From: Actinomycetes bacterium
Lineage (GTDB): Bacteria > Actinomycetota > Actinomycetes > Actinomycetales > Microbacteriaceae
DNA length: 35,197 nucleotides
Assembly (NCBI GenBank): GCA_030426515.1
Contig: JAUHYM010000008.1
Location: 1-35,197 of the forward strand
Direction of reading: 5' to 3'
Part shown: one piece after another, positions 24,405 to 32,282 of the stretch
Layout of the letters: each line of letters opens with the position of its first letter
Position numbering within the stretch: the first letter of the stretch is position 1
The notes under the pieces: model-generated
Told to the model about the DNA's origin: nothing
The model's input: the letters and a program-made list of their open reading frames with translations, nothing else
Database searches by the model: none
Translations under genes and position numbers: made by a program

Positions 24405-25270
24405 GACACCGCGCCCTCGCCGCAGCCGCCCTGGCGGCATCCGCCCTGATGGCCATCGGCTGCGCCGCCGAAGCGCCCGAGCCGACCGTCGAGCCCGTCG
24501 CGGTCACCGAGACACCCCGCAGCGCCCCCGCCGTGGGGGCGATGGCCGTCGTCGGCGACTCCATCACCCTGGGCGTCTCGGCCTGCGGCTCGCAGGAGGC
24601 CTGCCCGCAGGCATCCTGGGCCATCGGGTCCGAGCCCGAGGTCGACTCGATCCTCCAGCGGATCAACGACGAGCTCGGCGCGAGTCCCCGCGCGACGCCG
24701 ATCGCGCGACTCGGCGCGGGCGTATCGTACGGTGCCGACTCGGTCGACCTCATCGCCTCGACGGGCGCCGATCTGGTCCTCATCCTGCTCGGCGCCAACG
24801 ACGCCTGCAAGCCGACCGTCGACGAGGTCACACCCCCCGAGGAGTTCGCGGAGACCTACGCCACGATGCTCACCGGCATCGCCGATGCGCTCCCCGACAC
24901 CCGCATCGTCGCGCTCTCCGTGCCGGATGTGATGCGCCTGTGGGAGCTGGGCCGCACCGATCCCGAGACAGTGGCGATGTGGGGTGCGAGCCCGTCGTGC
25001 CGGTCACTGCTCGCCGAAGCGGACTCGGAGGACCCGGCAGACATCGAGCGCCGTGACGCGATCGCCGACACCGTCGACGCCTACGACGCCGCGATCAGCG
25101 CCGCCTGCGATGCGCTCGAACAGTGCACGTCGGACGCCGGCGCCGTCCACGCGGTGGTCTTCGAAGAGCAGCACGTGTCGGAGGTCGACAGCTTCCACCC
25201 GTCGCTGGTAGGTCAGGCAGCTCTTGCCGAGGCGGCGTGGCCGGTGGTGGCCGAGGCGATCGCGCCGTAG
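24401..25270 (+). CDS. SGNH/GDSL-hydrolase lipoprotein, possible glycan esterase
   Basis: 289 residues. A lipoprotein signal peptide ends at LMAIGC with C21 as the lipidated cysteine. SGNH blocks: GDSIT with nucleophile S54, GAND with N133, and DSFHPS giving D263 and H266. Block II Gly is probably in ARLGAGVSYG (about 102-111). Four further cysteines outside the signal could form disulfides. Members of this fold are esterases, including sugar O-acetylesterases. The gene is the last of the flippase operon (ATGA overlap) in a locus with two acetyltransferases, so trimming of acetyl or acyl groups from the exported polysaccharide is plausible. The start at 24401 is chosen because it overlaps the previous stop and starts the signal peptide. 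Confidence 0.88.
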   Translation: MRHRALAAAALAASALMAIGCAAEAPEPTVEPVAVTETPRSAPAVGAMAVVGDSITLGVSACGSQEACPQASWAIGSEPEVDSILQRINDELGASPRATPIARLGAGVSYGADSVDLIASTGADLVLILLGANDACKPTVDEVTPPEEFAETYATMLTGIADALPDTRIVALSVPDVMRLWELGRTDPETVAMWGASPSCRSLLAEADSEDPADIERRDAIADTVDAYDAAISAACDALEQCTSDAGAVHAVVFEEQHVSEVDSFHPSLVGQAALAEAAWPVVAEAIAP

Positions 25271-25272
25271 CA

Positions 25273-25293
25273 CCTGCCGCTCAGGCGGCCAGG
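25273..25293. terminator. Convergent terminator hairpin with a stop codon in the loop
   Basis: GCCGC (25276-25280) and GCGGC (25285-25289) enclose the loop TCAG. With one bulged C, three more pairs (CCT/AGG) extend the stem to 25273-25293. The loop carries the stop of the leftward glycosyltransferase (TCA on this strand), and the SGNH gene stops 5 nt to the left. It can serve both convergent operons. Confidence 0.6.
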
Positions 25294-26228
25294 CGCATCG
25301 CGCCCGCCTCGCGACTCGCGACCGACCGGCTCGCGGCCTCGCGGATCACCGCGGCGTCGAGCTCCTCCGGGCTGCGCATGAACGCGAGCCCGCGCCCCTG
25401 CATCTCGCGGGCGATCTGCACCTGGTGATCGTCGACGTGCTCGCCATGGGCGGCCAGCCGGGGCACGAGGATGGGGAACTTCCCCTGCTCGAACGCGGTG
25501 ATCGCCGATCCGGTGCCAGCGTGGGCGATCACGACATCCGCGTTGCGGACGGCGGCGTTCAGCTCGTCGTGGGGCACGCGCGCGCGTCCCTCCACCCCCC
25601 AGGGCGACAGGTCCTGCGGCCCGGACTGCCACAGCACCTCGTCGCAGCCGGCCAGCAGCGGCACGAGCGCGTCATAGAGCCGGTCGAACCCGTAGTCTTC
25701 CTGGGTGCCCACGGTCACGACCGCGCGTCGGATGCGGTCGGGGACCGCCGAACGCGGCCCCTCGCCGAACCCGTCGTAGATCGATCCCGCGTACGCCCAC
25801 CGCCCGCCCTGCCAGGACGGGTACTGCGTGTACGTGCGCACCCCGGCGACGCGCTCCAGGATGCGCCCCGACACGCTCGGGCCGTCGGCACGTGCCGCGC
25901 TCTCGATGTAGTGGGCGCTCGCTCCGCGCGCCACCGCCATCGGCAGCACCGCGACCGCGGGACTCGACCCCGTGCTGAACGCACGGTCGTAGCGGTGCTG
26001 CGACATCACCCGCATCGCGAGCACGCTCAGCCGGGCCAGGTTCCCGACGTCGCGCGGCGCGACGAACGGGGCGTAGTGGACCTCGCGGCCGGCCAGCAGC
26101 GAACTGGACAGGCCGTTCTCGAACGTGATCCACACCTGGTCGTCGGGGGCGACCCCCAGCCGCTGCGACAGCGTGAACAGCTGCTTCAGGTGTCCGCCCC
26201 CAGAGCAGACCATCATTGCCTTGGACAT
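25281..26228 (-). CDS. Alg14/Alg13-like (PssD/PssE-type) fused glycosyltransferase
   Basis: 315 residues from the ATG at 26228, which has a GGGGGAGAAG ribosome site; frame upstream of it is shadow. The N-terminal half starts SKAMMVCSGGGHLKQLFTL, the GGHL motif of Alg14/PssD/CpsF-like membrane-recruiting subunits. The C-terminal half has VVTVGTQEDYGFDRLYDAL and IAHAGTGSAITAFEQGKFP, then ILVPRLAAHGEHVDDHQ, the Alg13/PssE/GT28-C donor-binding site. In most bacteria these are two separate proteins that act together, for example as glucuronosyltransferase; here both are on one chain. It follows the initiating transferase by 14 bp, which fits the second sugar addition. Confidence 0.88.
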   Translation of the reverse strand: MSKAMMVCSGGGHLKQLFTLSQRLGVAPDDQVWITFENGLSSSLLAGREVHYAPFVAPRDVGNLARLSVLAMRVMSQHRYDRAFSTGSSPAVAVLPMAVARGASAHYIESAARADGPSVSGRILERVAGVRTYTQYPSWQGGRWAYAGSIYDGFGEGPRSAVPDRIRRAVVTVGTQEDYGFDRLYDALVPLLAGCDEVLWQSGPQDLSPWGVEGRARVPHDELNAAVRNADVVIAHAGTGSAITAFEQGKFPILVPRLAAHGEHVDDHQVQIAREMQGRGLAFMRSPEELDAAVIREAASRSVASREAGAMRLAA

Positions 26229-26242
26229 GTCGCTTCTCCCCC

Positions 26243-27751
26243 TCAGTAAGCGCCGTCGTGCCGGAACAGCTGGACGACGGTGCGCATCAGCAACAGCAGG
26301 TCGCCGGTGAACGACCAGTTCTCGACGTAGTACAGATCCAGGCGCACCGACTCCTCCCAGCTCAGGTCGCTGCGCCCACTCACCTGCCACAGCCCCGTGA
26401 TCCCGGGCTTGGAGATGAGCCGTCGCGTCTCATGACCGGCGTACGACTCGACTTCGCTCGGCAGCGGCGGACGCGGCCCGACCAGGCTCATCTCACCGCG
26501 CAGCACGTTCCACAGCTGTGGCAGCTCGTCCAGCGAGAACCGGCGCAGCGTGCGGCCGATGCGAGTGACGCGCGGGTCCTCCTTCATCTTGAAGAGGACG
26601 CCGTTTCCCTCGGACTGCGCGGCCAGCGCGGCCAGCCGCGCCTCGGCGTCGACGACCATCGAGCGGAACTTGAGCATCTCGAACGTCGAACCGCCCACCC
26701 CCACGCGCTCCTGCCGGAAGAAGACCGGACCGCCGTCATCGGCGCGGATCAGCAGCGCGATGACCGCGAACACGGGCCACAGCACGAGAAGCCCGCCGGC
26801 GGCGGCGACGACATCGAACGCCCGCTTCAGCGAGTGCGCGAAACCCGAGTACTGCGGCAGCTGGACGTGCACCATCGGCAGACCCGACACCGGTCGCAGG
26901 TGGATCCGCGGCCCCGCGACGTCGGTGAGCCGTGAGACGAGGATCAGCTCTGCCCGCGAGTTCTCCAGCGACCAGCCGAGCTGGCGGATGCGCTCGCGGC
27001 CGCCCGGCAGATCGCCGGCCACCATCAGCGCCTTCACACGAGAACCCCGGGTCGCCGACACGACGCCGTCGAACGGCACGCGCGGCAGGGTGGACAGCGT
27101 CTCGCGCACGTCGGCGGGCGCATCATCCAGCGCGTCGGTGAGCGAGATCGCCACCGGGCGATAGCCGGCCCGCACGCTGCTGCGCAGTTCGCGCACCGTC
27201 CGGTCGACATCGACCGCCGCGCCGACCACCATGGCTCCGGTGAGGCATCGTCCGTCGCGACGCAGGACGTGGAGGGCGCGCCGCCAGGCCAGGCGGTTGC
27301 CGAGGAGGAGCGCGAGGCCGAGCGGCATCGCCACGGCGACGTACCCGCGAGCGAAGTCGATCTGCGCCACGTAACAGACGATGGCGACCGCGCCGAAGGC
27401 GAACAGCGTCGCGTTGAGCACGCGCTGGTACTCGGTCAGCCCCTCACCGACGATGCGCTTCGCGCGGCTCTTCACGGCCCACAGCGACAGCATCCACACG
27501 GTCGCGATCGCGATGCCGGCCAGACCGTAGCCGAGCGCGGACGACGCGCTCCACTGCGACACCGACCCGAACCGGACGAAGGACGCGACCACGAGCGACA
27601 GCGCGATGGCCGTGACGTCGCCGGCGAGCAGGCCCGCGACCAGCCGCGGATACCACGCGGCGGCCCGCGGCTGCGCGGGAACGACGGCTGTGGTGCTCTT
27701 CGGCGCGCGCAGATCTGCCGCGTGCGACACAGGATGGCTCAGGAAACTCAT
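26243..27751 (-). CDS. Initiating polyprenyl phosphate sugar-phosphate transferase (polyisoprenyl-phosphate hexose-1-phosphate transferase)
   Basis: 502 residues. The N-terminal half has four or five hydrophobic helices (about 35-155) and a CoA-binding-like middle region. The C-terminal bacterial sugar transferase domain starts at KRAFDVVAAAGGLLVLWP and contains FRQERVGVGG, FEMLKFRSM, SLDELPQLWNVLRGEMSLVG, PRPPLPSEV and KPGITGLWQVSGRSD. This is the WbaP/CpsE/EPS-sugtfase pattern. The enzyme moves a hexose- or galactose-1-phosphate to undecaprenyl phosphate, the first committed step for the locus. It is followed at 14 bp by the Alg14/Alg13-like gene. A GGGGGG ribosome site precedes the ATG. 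Confidence 0.95.
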   Translation of the reverse strand: MSFLSHPVSHAADLRAPKSTTAVVPAQPRAAAWYPRLVAGLLAGDVTAIALSLVVASFVRFGSVSQWSASSALGYGLAGIAIATVWMLSLWAVKSRAKRIVGEGLTEYQRVLNATLFAFGAVAIVCYVAQIDFARGYVAVAMPLGLALLLGNRLAWRRALHVLRRDGRCLTGAMVVGAAVDVDRTVRELRSSVRAGYRPVAISLTDALDDAPADVRETLSTLPRVPFDGVVSATRGSRVKALMVAGDLPGGRERIRQLGWSLENSRAELILVSRLTDVAGPRIHLRPVSGLPMVHVQLPQYSGFAHSLKRAFDVVAAAGGLLVLWPVFAVIALLIRADDGGPVFFRQERVGVGGSTFEMLKFRSMVVDAEARLAALAAQSEGNGVLFKMKEDPRVTRIGRTLRRFSLDELPQLWNVLRGEMSLVGPRPPLPSEVESYAGHETRRLISKPGITGLWQVSGRSDLSWEESVRLDLYYVENWSFTGDLLLLMRTVVQLFRHDGAY

Positions 27752-27927
27752 GTTGACCCCCCGACATGAGATTCAGGAGGGACGACATCGGCCCAACGGA
27801 GGCCGCCGCACGGCGTGCGACGGGATGGTGCGTGGTGCGGTGTTGCCTGCGACGCGGCGCCCCAGTGGCTCGCGTCGGTCTCAGGTTAGGGCGGGGCTGC
27901 GGGGTGGTCCAGCGCTCGGGAGCGGTT
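27752..27927 (-). promoter_or_regulatory. Promoter region of the initiating-transferase operon
   Basis: This 176-bp gap separates two leftward genes. On the minus strand TGGACC (27906-27911) and TAACCT (27883-27888) are 17 bp apart, a plausible actinobacterial housekeeping promoter. A hairpin CGCTC-GG-GAGCG (27913-27924) lies just upstream and could end the preceding operon. The 11-mer CGGGAGCGGTT at this hairpin also occurs in the divergent control region near 19150. The mRNA leader would be about 125 nt. Confidence 0.4.
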
Positions 27928-29109
27928 TCACACCAGTGCCGACAACTCTTCACCTCGCCGTAACAATTCCGGCCGTTGTGTCAGCGCGAGGATCGTCCGG
28001 TGGCGCGCGGCCCAGCTGTGACGGCCGATGAACGCGGTGCGCTCCTGCTCGCTCATCGGCCCGATCGCCAGGGCGCGATCGACCGTCTCGCCCATCTGGC
28101 CGGTGCTCGGGGCGACGAGGACGCGGTCGTCGATCCCGCGGATCGGCGGCAGGTCGATCGAGACGACCGGCAGCCCCGCCGCGAGGTACTCGTACACCTT
28201 CAGCGGGCTCATCGCCTCGGTCAGCGGCGTCCGCCGGTGCGCGAGCAGCGACAGCTGGCAGTTGCGGAGCACGGCGACCAGCTCGCTGCGGCCCACACCG
28301 CCATGGACGTGCACGTTGGGGAGCCGGTCCAGCGAGCGCACGTAGTCGGGGTCGGGTGCCGGCCCCAGCAGCACGATGTGCAGGTCGGGGCGGGCACCCG
28401 CCAGCTGCGCGATGCCCTCGACATCCAGCCGCTGATCGATCGTTCCCGCGTAGACGGCACGCGGTTCGGGGATGTCGGCGAGCCAGCGCGGCGGGTCGGG
28501 CACCGGCCCCGCCCATTCCTCCGGTTCGACCCCGTTGGGCACGACCGCGCTCGGTCCGAGCGGGTCGATGCGGTCGATGATCTGCTGCGACACCGCGGCC
28601 ACCGCGATCTCCGACTCGCGGATCTGCCGGTAGGCGGCGCGGTACGCCGGCCAGTACCGCTGCCGGCCGGTGGAGCTCGGCCAGTCGTCGCGACCGAAGT
28701 AGGTCACCGACGACGCCCACGCGAACGGGCAGAACGCGGCCACGAGCGGATTCGTCGTGATGACCGCGGGGCTGCGCAGGCCCATGCGCTCAGCCTCGCG
28801 GCGCAGCGATGCGTCGTATCGACGATAGGTCCGCACGATGCTCTTGCCGGGCGGATCGGCGCGGCGCAGGCGCGTCGGCGTCACGAGGCGCCGACGCGGT
28901 GCCGCGGGGAACACCGGGTCGTCGCGGCGCAGCCGACGCCCGAGCACGCTCAGCACCGACCGGTACGGGTTGGCCACGAGAAGGCCGTCGACGGCATCCG
29001 AGGTCATCAGCGTCTGCAGGATGCGGTCCGGCGGGCGCATCATCCCGCGGTGGACGGCATCGGCGTACGTCTCGTACGAGAAGGTGAACACCACGTCGCG
29101 CGCGGTCAC
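27928..29109 (-). CDS. Glycosyltransferase, GT-B fold (GT4-like)
   Basis: 393 residues from a GTG at 29109 that overlaps the acetyltransferase stop (GTGA); the frame continues upstream only as Arg-rich shadow. Its start TARDVVFTFSYETYADA is followed by the N-terminal domain. The donor domain contains AVVPNGVEPEEW, AVYAGTIDQRLDVEGI, VLLGPAPDPDYV, VHVHGGVGRSELVAVL and LTEAMSPLKVYEYLAAGLPVVS, with the EX7E-like element. It resembles TuaH-like/GT4 enzymes of capsule and teichuronic acid loci. It is the last gene of the block beginning at the beta-helix lipoprotein. Donor unknown. Confidence 0.88.
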   Translation of the reverse strand: MTARDVVFTFSYETYADAVHRGMMRPPDRILQTLMTSDAVDGLLVANPYRSVLSVLGRRLRRDDPVFPAAPRRRLVTPTRLRRADPPGKSIVRTYRRYDASLRREAERMGLRSPAVITTNPLVAAFCPFAWASSVTYFGRDDWPSSTGRQRYWPAYRAAYRQIRESEIAVAAVSQQIIDRIDPLGPSAVVPNGVEPEEWAGPVPDPPRWLADIPEPRAVYAGTIDQRLDVEGIAQLAGARPDLHIVLLGPAPDPDYVRSLDRLPNVHVHGGVGRSELVAVLRNCQLSLLAHRRTPLTEAMSPLKVYEYLAAGLPVVSIDLPPIRGIDDRVLVAPSTGQMGETVDRALAIGPMSEQERTAFIGRHSWAARHRTILALTQRPELLRRGEELSALV

Positions 29110-29666
29110 CGTGCCAGCTCCCGGATCACCCGCGCGGGAGCACCCGCAGCCACGGTGCGGGCGGGCACGTCGCGCGTCACGACCGAGTTCGCCCCGATGA
29201 CGGCGCCCGCGCCGATCGTCACCCCGGGCATCACGACGACGTTCTGCCCGAGCCAGGCGCCCCGACCGATCCGCACGGGGGCGATGCGCTCGAGCGGCTG
29301 GTCGCGCACCGGCAGGTCGGGATCGTCGAACCCGTGCATGTGGTCGGCGATGTACACGCCGCGCGCGAGTCCGACGGCCTCCTCGATCACCACGCCGGCG
29401 ACGGCGGCGATCGAGGTCTGATTCATGCGCACGCGGTCGTGGATGTGGATCACCGGATGATCCGCGTCGACGCGCGGAACCATGAACCAGGAGGACGGGC
29501 CGATGAGCACCTTGTCCCCGATCCAGACCCGGTGCGGGTTGCCCGCGCGGAACGGGAGCATGATGCGGCTGCCCGCGCCCAGCCCGGCGAACCCGCGCCG
29601 CACGAACCCCGTATAGGCCGCGTCGCGCACGCGCATCGCGTTCTGCACGATCGTCATGCCGTTCAT
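29106..29666 (-). CDS. Hexapeptide-repeat acetyltransferase
   Basis: 186 residues (ATG at 29666; ATG at 29657 is an alternative). Hexapeptide turns are evident: HRVWIGDKVLIGPSSWFM, VRIGRGAWLGQNVVVMPG and VTIGAGAVIGANSVVTRDV, then AAGAPARVIREL. YIADHMHGFDDPD is the maltose/galactoside-acetyltransferase-like active-site loop with the catalytic His candidates. It starts inside the stop of the pyruvyltransferase gene (ATGA) and its stop overlaps the next GT. O-acetylation of a repeat-unit sugar is the likely role. Its sequence differs from the LbH enzyme at 15180-15731, so the two probably modify different positions. Confidence 0.9.
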   Translation of the reverse strand: MNGMTIVQNAMRVRDAAYTGFVRRGFAGLGAGSRIMLPFRAGNPHRVWIGDKVLIGPSSWFMVPRVDADHPVIHIHDRVRMNQTSIAAVAGVVIEEAVGLARGVYIADHMHGFDDPDLPVRDQPLERIAPVRIGRGAWLGQNVVVMPGVTIGAGAVIGANSVVTRDVPARTVAAGAPARVIRELAR

Positions 29667-30892
29667 GCCGCCACCTCATCCGACGCGGGGACGACGGTGC
29701 GCAGGCCCTCGACGTTCCGCCAGGCGAGCCCGACCACCGCGTCTCGCGCGTCGAGGATGCGGGTGCGCAGCGCGTCCGCGTCGGCGAGCACGGCATCCAC
29801 CCGTGCCGGGAGCTCACGATCGAAGTCGTCCCCCGGGGCGATGCACAGCTCCGGCGTCCCGAACAGGTCCATCAGTCCTTCGACCTTGCCCTGGGTCGCC
29901 ACCGTCACCGCCGGCGTCCCGGCGAGGAGAGACATGACCGCCAGGTGCATGCGCCCGGTGACGACCACGGCGGCTCGCGCGCCGAGGGAGCGGATCTCGG
30001 GGGGTGACAGAAGCTGGGGCACAACGCCCACCCCGGCGTCATCGGCGAACTGGTCGGCCAGAGCGGTGCAGAGCGGGATGTCATCGGCGCCGTGCCGCGA
30101 GACATGCGGCACGATCAGGACGCGGTGCCCCCGCTCGCGCAGCCGCCGGATGGCCTCGGTGTAGCCGCCCACCCGATCGCCGACCAGCCCCGATGCATTC
30201 ACCAGCGCAAGCGGCTCGTCGCCGAGATCGGGGAGGTATCGGTCGAGAACGCCCGGGTCGACGGTGGCGGCGGTGAAGACGATGTCTGCACTCTCGCGGA
30301 CGCGCAGCCCGTCGTCGCGGGCGCGCGCGGCCGACCGCGGGTCGCGCACGTACAGCACGGCGCCCGCCTCATCGGCCTCTCGCAGCGCCGCGAGCGCGGG
30401 AGCGGCCGGAGCGGCGTTCCAGCTGAACCCGATGACCCGGCAGTCCCAGCCCAGCTCGGCGAACCGTCGGGCCAGCAGCGCCCGTCCGACCGAGGCGCGC
30501 GTGACGTACGCGCCGTCCATGATGTCGGCACCGAGAATCGCGAAGCTCGCCGCTCCGGCCACGGCGGAGCGCAGCCGGCGCAGGTCGCGGGCCCGGCCGA
30601 CGGCCGAGCCGTACACCAGCGCGGGCAGGGCGACCGTGCGCATGCGGCCGGCAAGCCGGGCGGGGACGGCGATGTCATCGGACGCGCGCACGAGCACCGT
30701 GACCTCGCCGTCCACGGACTCCACGAACGCCTCGACGAGGGCCTGATCGCCGATGTTGCCGCGCCCCGGGGGCGCCAGCACCACGTGCCCGGCGCCGGAG
30801 TCCGCGGGGGCCGCGCGCCACCCGACGCGGTCGACGACGCGGAGGACCTGCCGGGAGCGCAGCGGCGCGAGGAGCCAGGCGGGAGGCCTCAT
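29663..30892 (-). CDS. Polysaccharide pyruvyl transferase family protein
   Basis: 409 residues of the PF04230 family. Hallmarks: APPGRGNIGDQALVEAF (about 40-56), ILGADIMDGAYV, IPLCTALADQF and VVTGRMHLAVMSLLAGTPAV. The last is the His-containing phosphoenolpyruvate or donor-site segment typical of CsaB/EpsO/WcaK-type enzymes. These transfer pyruvate from phosphoenolpyruvate to form ketals on sugars, adding negative charge to exopolysaccharide. Some members of the family instead act as sugar transferases, so the reaction is probable rather than certain. It overlaps the beta-helix gene stop and the acetyltransferase start, each by 4 nt. Confidence 0.88.
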   Translation of the reverse strand: MRPPAWLLAPLRSRQVLRVVDRVGWRAAPADSGAGHVVLAPPGRGNIGDQALVEAFVESVDGEVTVLVRASDDIAVPARLAGRMRTVALPALVYGSAVGRARDLRRLRSAVAGAASFAILGADIMDGAYVTRASVGRALLARRFAELGWDCRVIGFSWNAAPAAPALAALREADEAGAVLYVRDPRSAARARDDGLRVRESADIVFTAATVDPGVLDRYLPDLGDEPLALVNASGLVGDRVGGYTEAIRRLRERGHRVLIVPHVSRHGADDIPLCTALADQFADDAGVGVVPQLLSPPEIRSLGARAAVVVTGRMHLAVMSLLAGTPAVTVATQGKVEGLMDLFGTPELCIAPGDDFDRELPARVDAVLADADALRTRILDARDAVVGLAWRNVEGLRTVVPASDEVAA

Positions 30893-32127
30893 CCGGTCAC
30901 GCTCCAGATCCGCGCGAGACGCTCATCGGAGGGCATCGGGGTGCGGGTCTCCAGCCACTGGGCGTCGATGCTGCTCAGCGACGGATCGCTGCGGAACCCG
31001 CCCGACTGGGTGGCGACACGGCCGGCGTCGCCCGAGACGACCGAGTCGACGACGGACCTCCACTCGCCGCGCACGCCGCCGATGAAGGTCGACCCGCGCG
31101 CCGACAGGATCCCGACCGTGCCGACCCCGTTGACGGCGGTCGGCAGGCCCGACGTGAAGGCGTTCGCCTTGGCCGGCAGCGGATACCGCTGGAGCATCCG
31201 GTCGCCGGCGACCACCAGCGAGTTCTCGAAGACCACATTGGCCGCGCTGCTGGAGGGGATGAACGCGGCGTTCGTCGACGCGAAGATGACCGAGTCGACG
31301 ATGGAGATGCCGTTCTGGGCGGGGTTCCCCGACAGCTGCAGGGTGTCGCAGTGCGCCTGCGACCCGTCGGGCTTGTACGAGGGTGCGATGTAGCATCCCA
31401 CGACCGAGATGCCGTCGATCTCGTTGTCGCCGGTGCGGAACGCCCAGGCATCCGACTCGATCAGCTGCGCTTCGGGCGAGACGCACTCGACCAGTTCGAC
31501 GTCGACCACCGGCCCGGACGGCCCAGCAGACACGTTGAACGCGCGGCCCTTCGACCACGCCCAGGCGACATCCTGCACCGAGGTGAGCACGACGCTCCCG
31601 GGGTAGAGCCAGAACCCGACGAAGGACACTCCGGTGACGCCGTCGATGCGGATCGAGTCGGTGATCTCGATGCTCGACGCGCCATCGCGCGGGGTCACCA
31701 GCACCCGCGACGCACGGTCGGCGGATCCCACACCCTCGATCACGGGCGCCCGCGAGGATCCGGCCCCGTACCCCGGCAGGGTTCCCGGTGCCACGAGCAC
31801 GCAGCCACGACCCTCCTGGGTGCGCTCGGCGACATACTGGATCGCGTTCGAGATCTCCTGCCAGTCGCACTCCGCCTCGACCATCAGATCGAACTCGTCG
31901 CTGGGAAGCGGCGTGCGGCTCGGCCAGTGGCGCCCGGTCGGGCCGTACTCCGCCGAGGCCAGCGGACCCTCGGGCGCCAGCACGGGACTCGGCGTCGGCG
32001 TCGCCTCGAGGCTCGGCGCCGGTGTCGGCGTGGATGCGGTCATCGACCGCTGCGTGCACGCGACCAGTGCCGCCGGCGCCGACGCGAGAATCGCGGCCAC
32101 GACGGCGCGACGGGAGATGTCGCCCAT
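30889..32127 (-). CDS. Tat-type lipoprotein with right-handed beta-helix (pectate-lyase-like) fold
   Basis: I chose the ATG at 32127 (412 residues). It gives an immediate Tat-like lipoprotein signal, MGDISRRAVVAAILA to ALVAC (lipid C24), with GGACGG as ribosome site. The frame stays open to GTG codons at 32142 and 32205. A Pro/Thr/Ser-rich spacer follows (about 28-52). The body has successive short beta-rungs such as IEITDSIRIDGVTGVSFVGF, ISVVGCYIAPS, ISIVDSVIFAST and VVFENSLVVAGD, as in single-stranded right-handed beta-helices. Such folds include lyases, epimerases and glycosidases. First in an operon with pyruvyl- and acetyltransferases, it may trim, epimerise or bind the exported polymer. 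No catalytic residues can be named. Confidence 0.75.
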   Translation of the reverse strand: MGDISRRAVVAAILASAPAALVACTQRSMTASTPTPAPSLEATPTPSPVLAPEGPLASAEYGPTGRHWPSRTPLPSDEFDLMVEAECDWQEISNAIQYVAERTQEGRGCVLVAPGTLPGYGAGSSRAPVIEGVGSADRASRVLVTPRDGASSIEITDSIRIDGVTGVSFVGFWLYPGSVVLTSVQDVAWAWSKGRAFNVSAGPSGPVVDVELVECVSPEAQLIESDAWAFRTGDNEIDGISVVGCYIAPSYKPDGSQAHCDTLQLSGNPAQNGISIVDSVIFASTNAAFIPSSSAANVVFENSLVVAGDRMLQRYPLPAKANAFTSGLPTAVNGVGTVGILSARGSTFIGGVRGEWRSVVDSVVSGDAGRVATQSGGFRSDPSLSSIDAQWLETRTPMPSDERLARIWSVTG

Positions 32128-32282
32128 TCGCCGTCCAATCACTAGGTTTCCGTGCTGGACCTCATCGGCCGCGCCGCGCATGAGGTTCACCGCGACGTTC
32201 TCCACCCTACGAAGAGAGCAATTTCGCGCAGGTTACGCCCAGGCAAACTCCCCGCGCCGATCCGGGTGGCTAACGTGGAACG
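32128..32282. promoter_or_regulatory. Divergent gap between beta-helix lipoprotein and methyltransferase genes
   Basis: TAACGT (32271-32276, fitting TAnnnT) lies 6 nt before the GTG at 32283, the leaderless spacing also seen at the TetR gene at 4427. No clear -35 is visible. For the leftward operon no promoter could be fixed; the open frame continues through part of this gap. No inverted repeat of note was seen. Confidence 0.35.

Noticed and set aside
32128..32205. N-terminal extension of the beta-helix lipoprotein to GTG 32205
   Set aside because: It would bury the RR signal 26 residues inside the protein and has no better ribosome site; the ATG at 32127 gives a normal signal peptide. It cannot be fully excluded.
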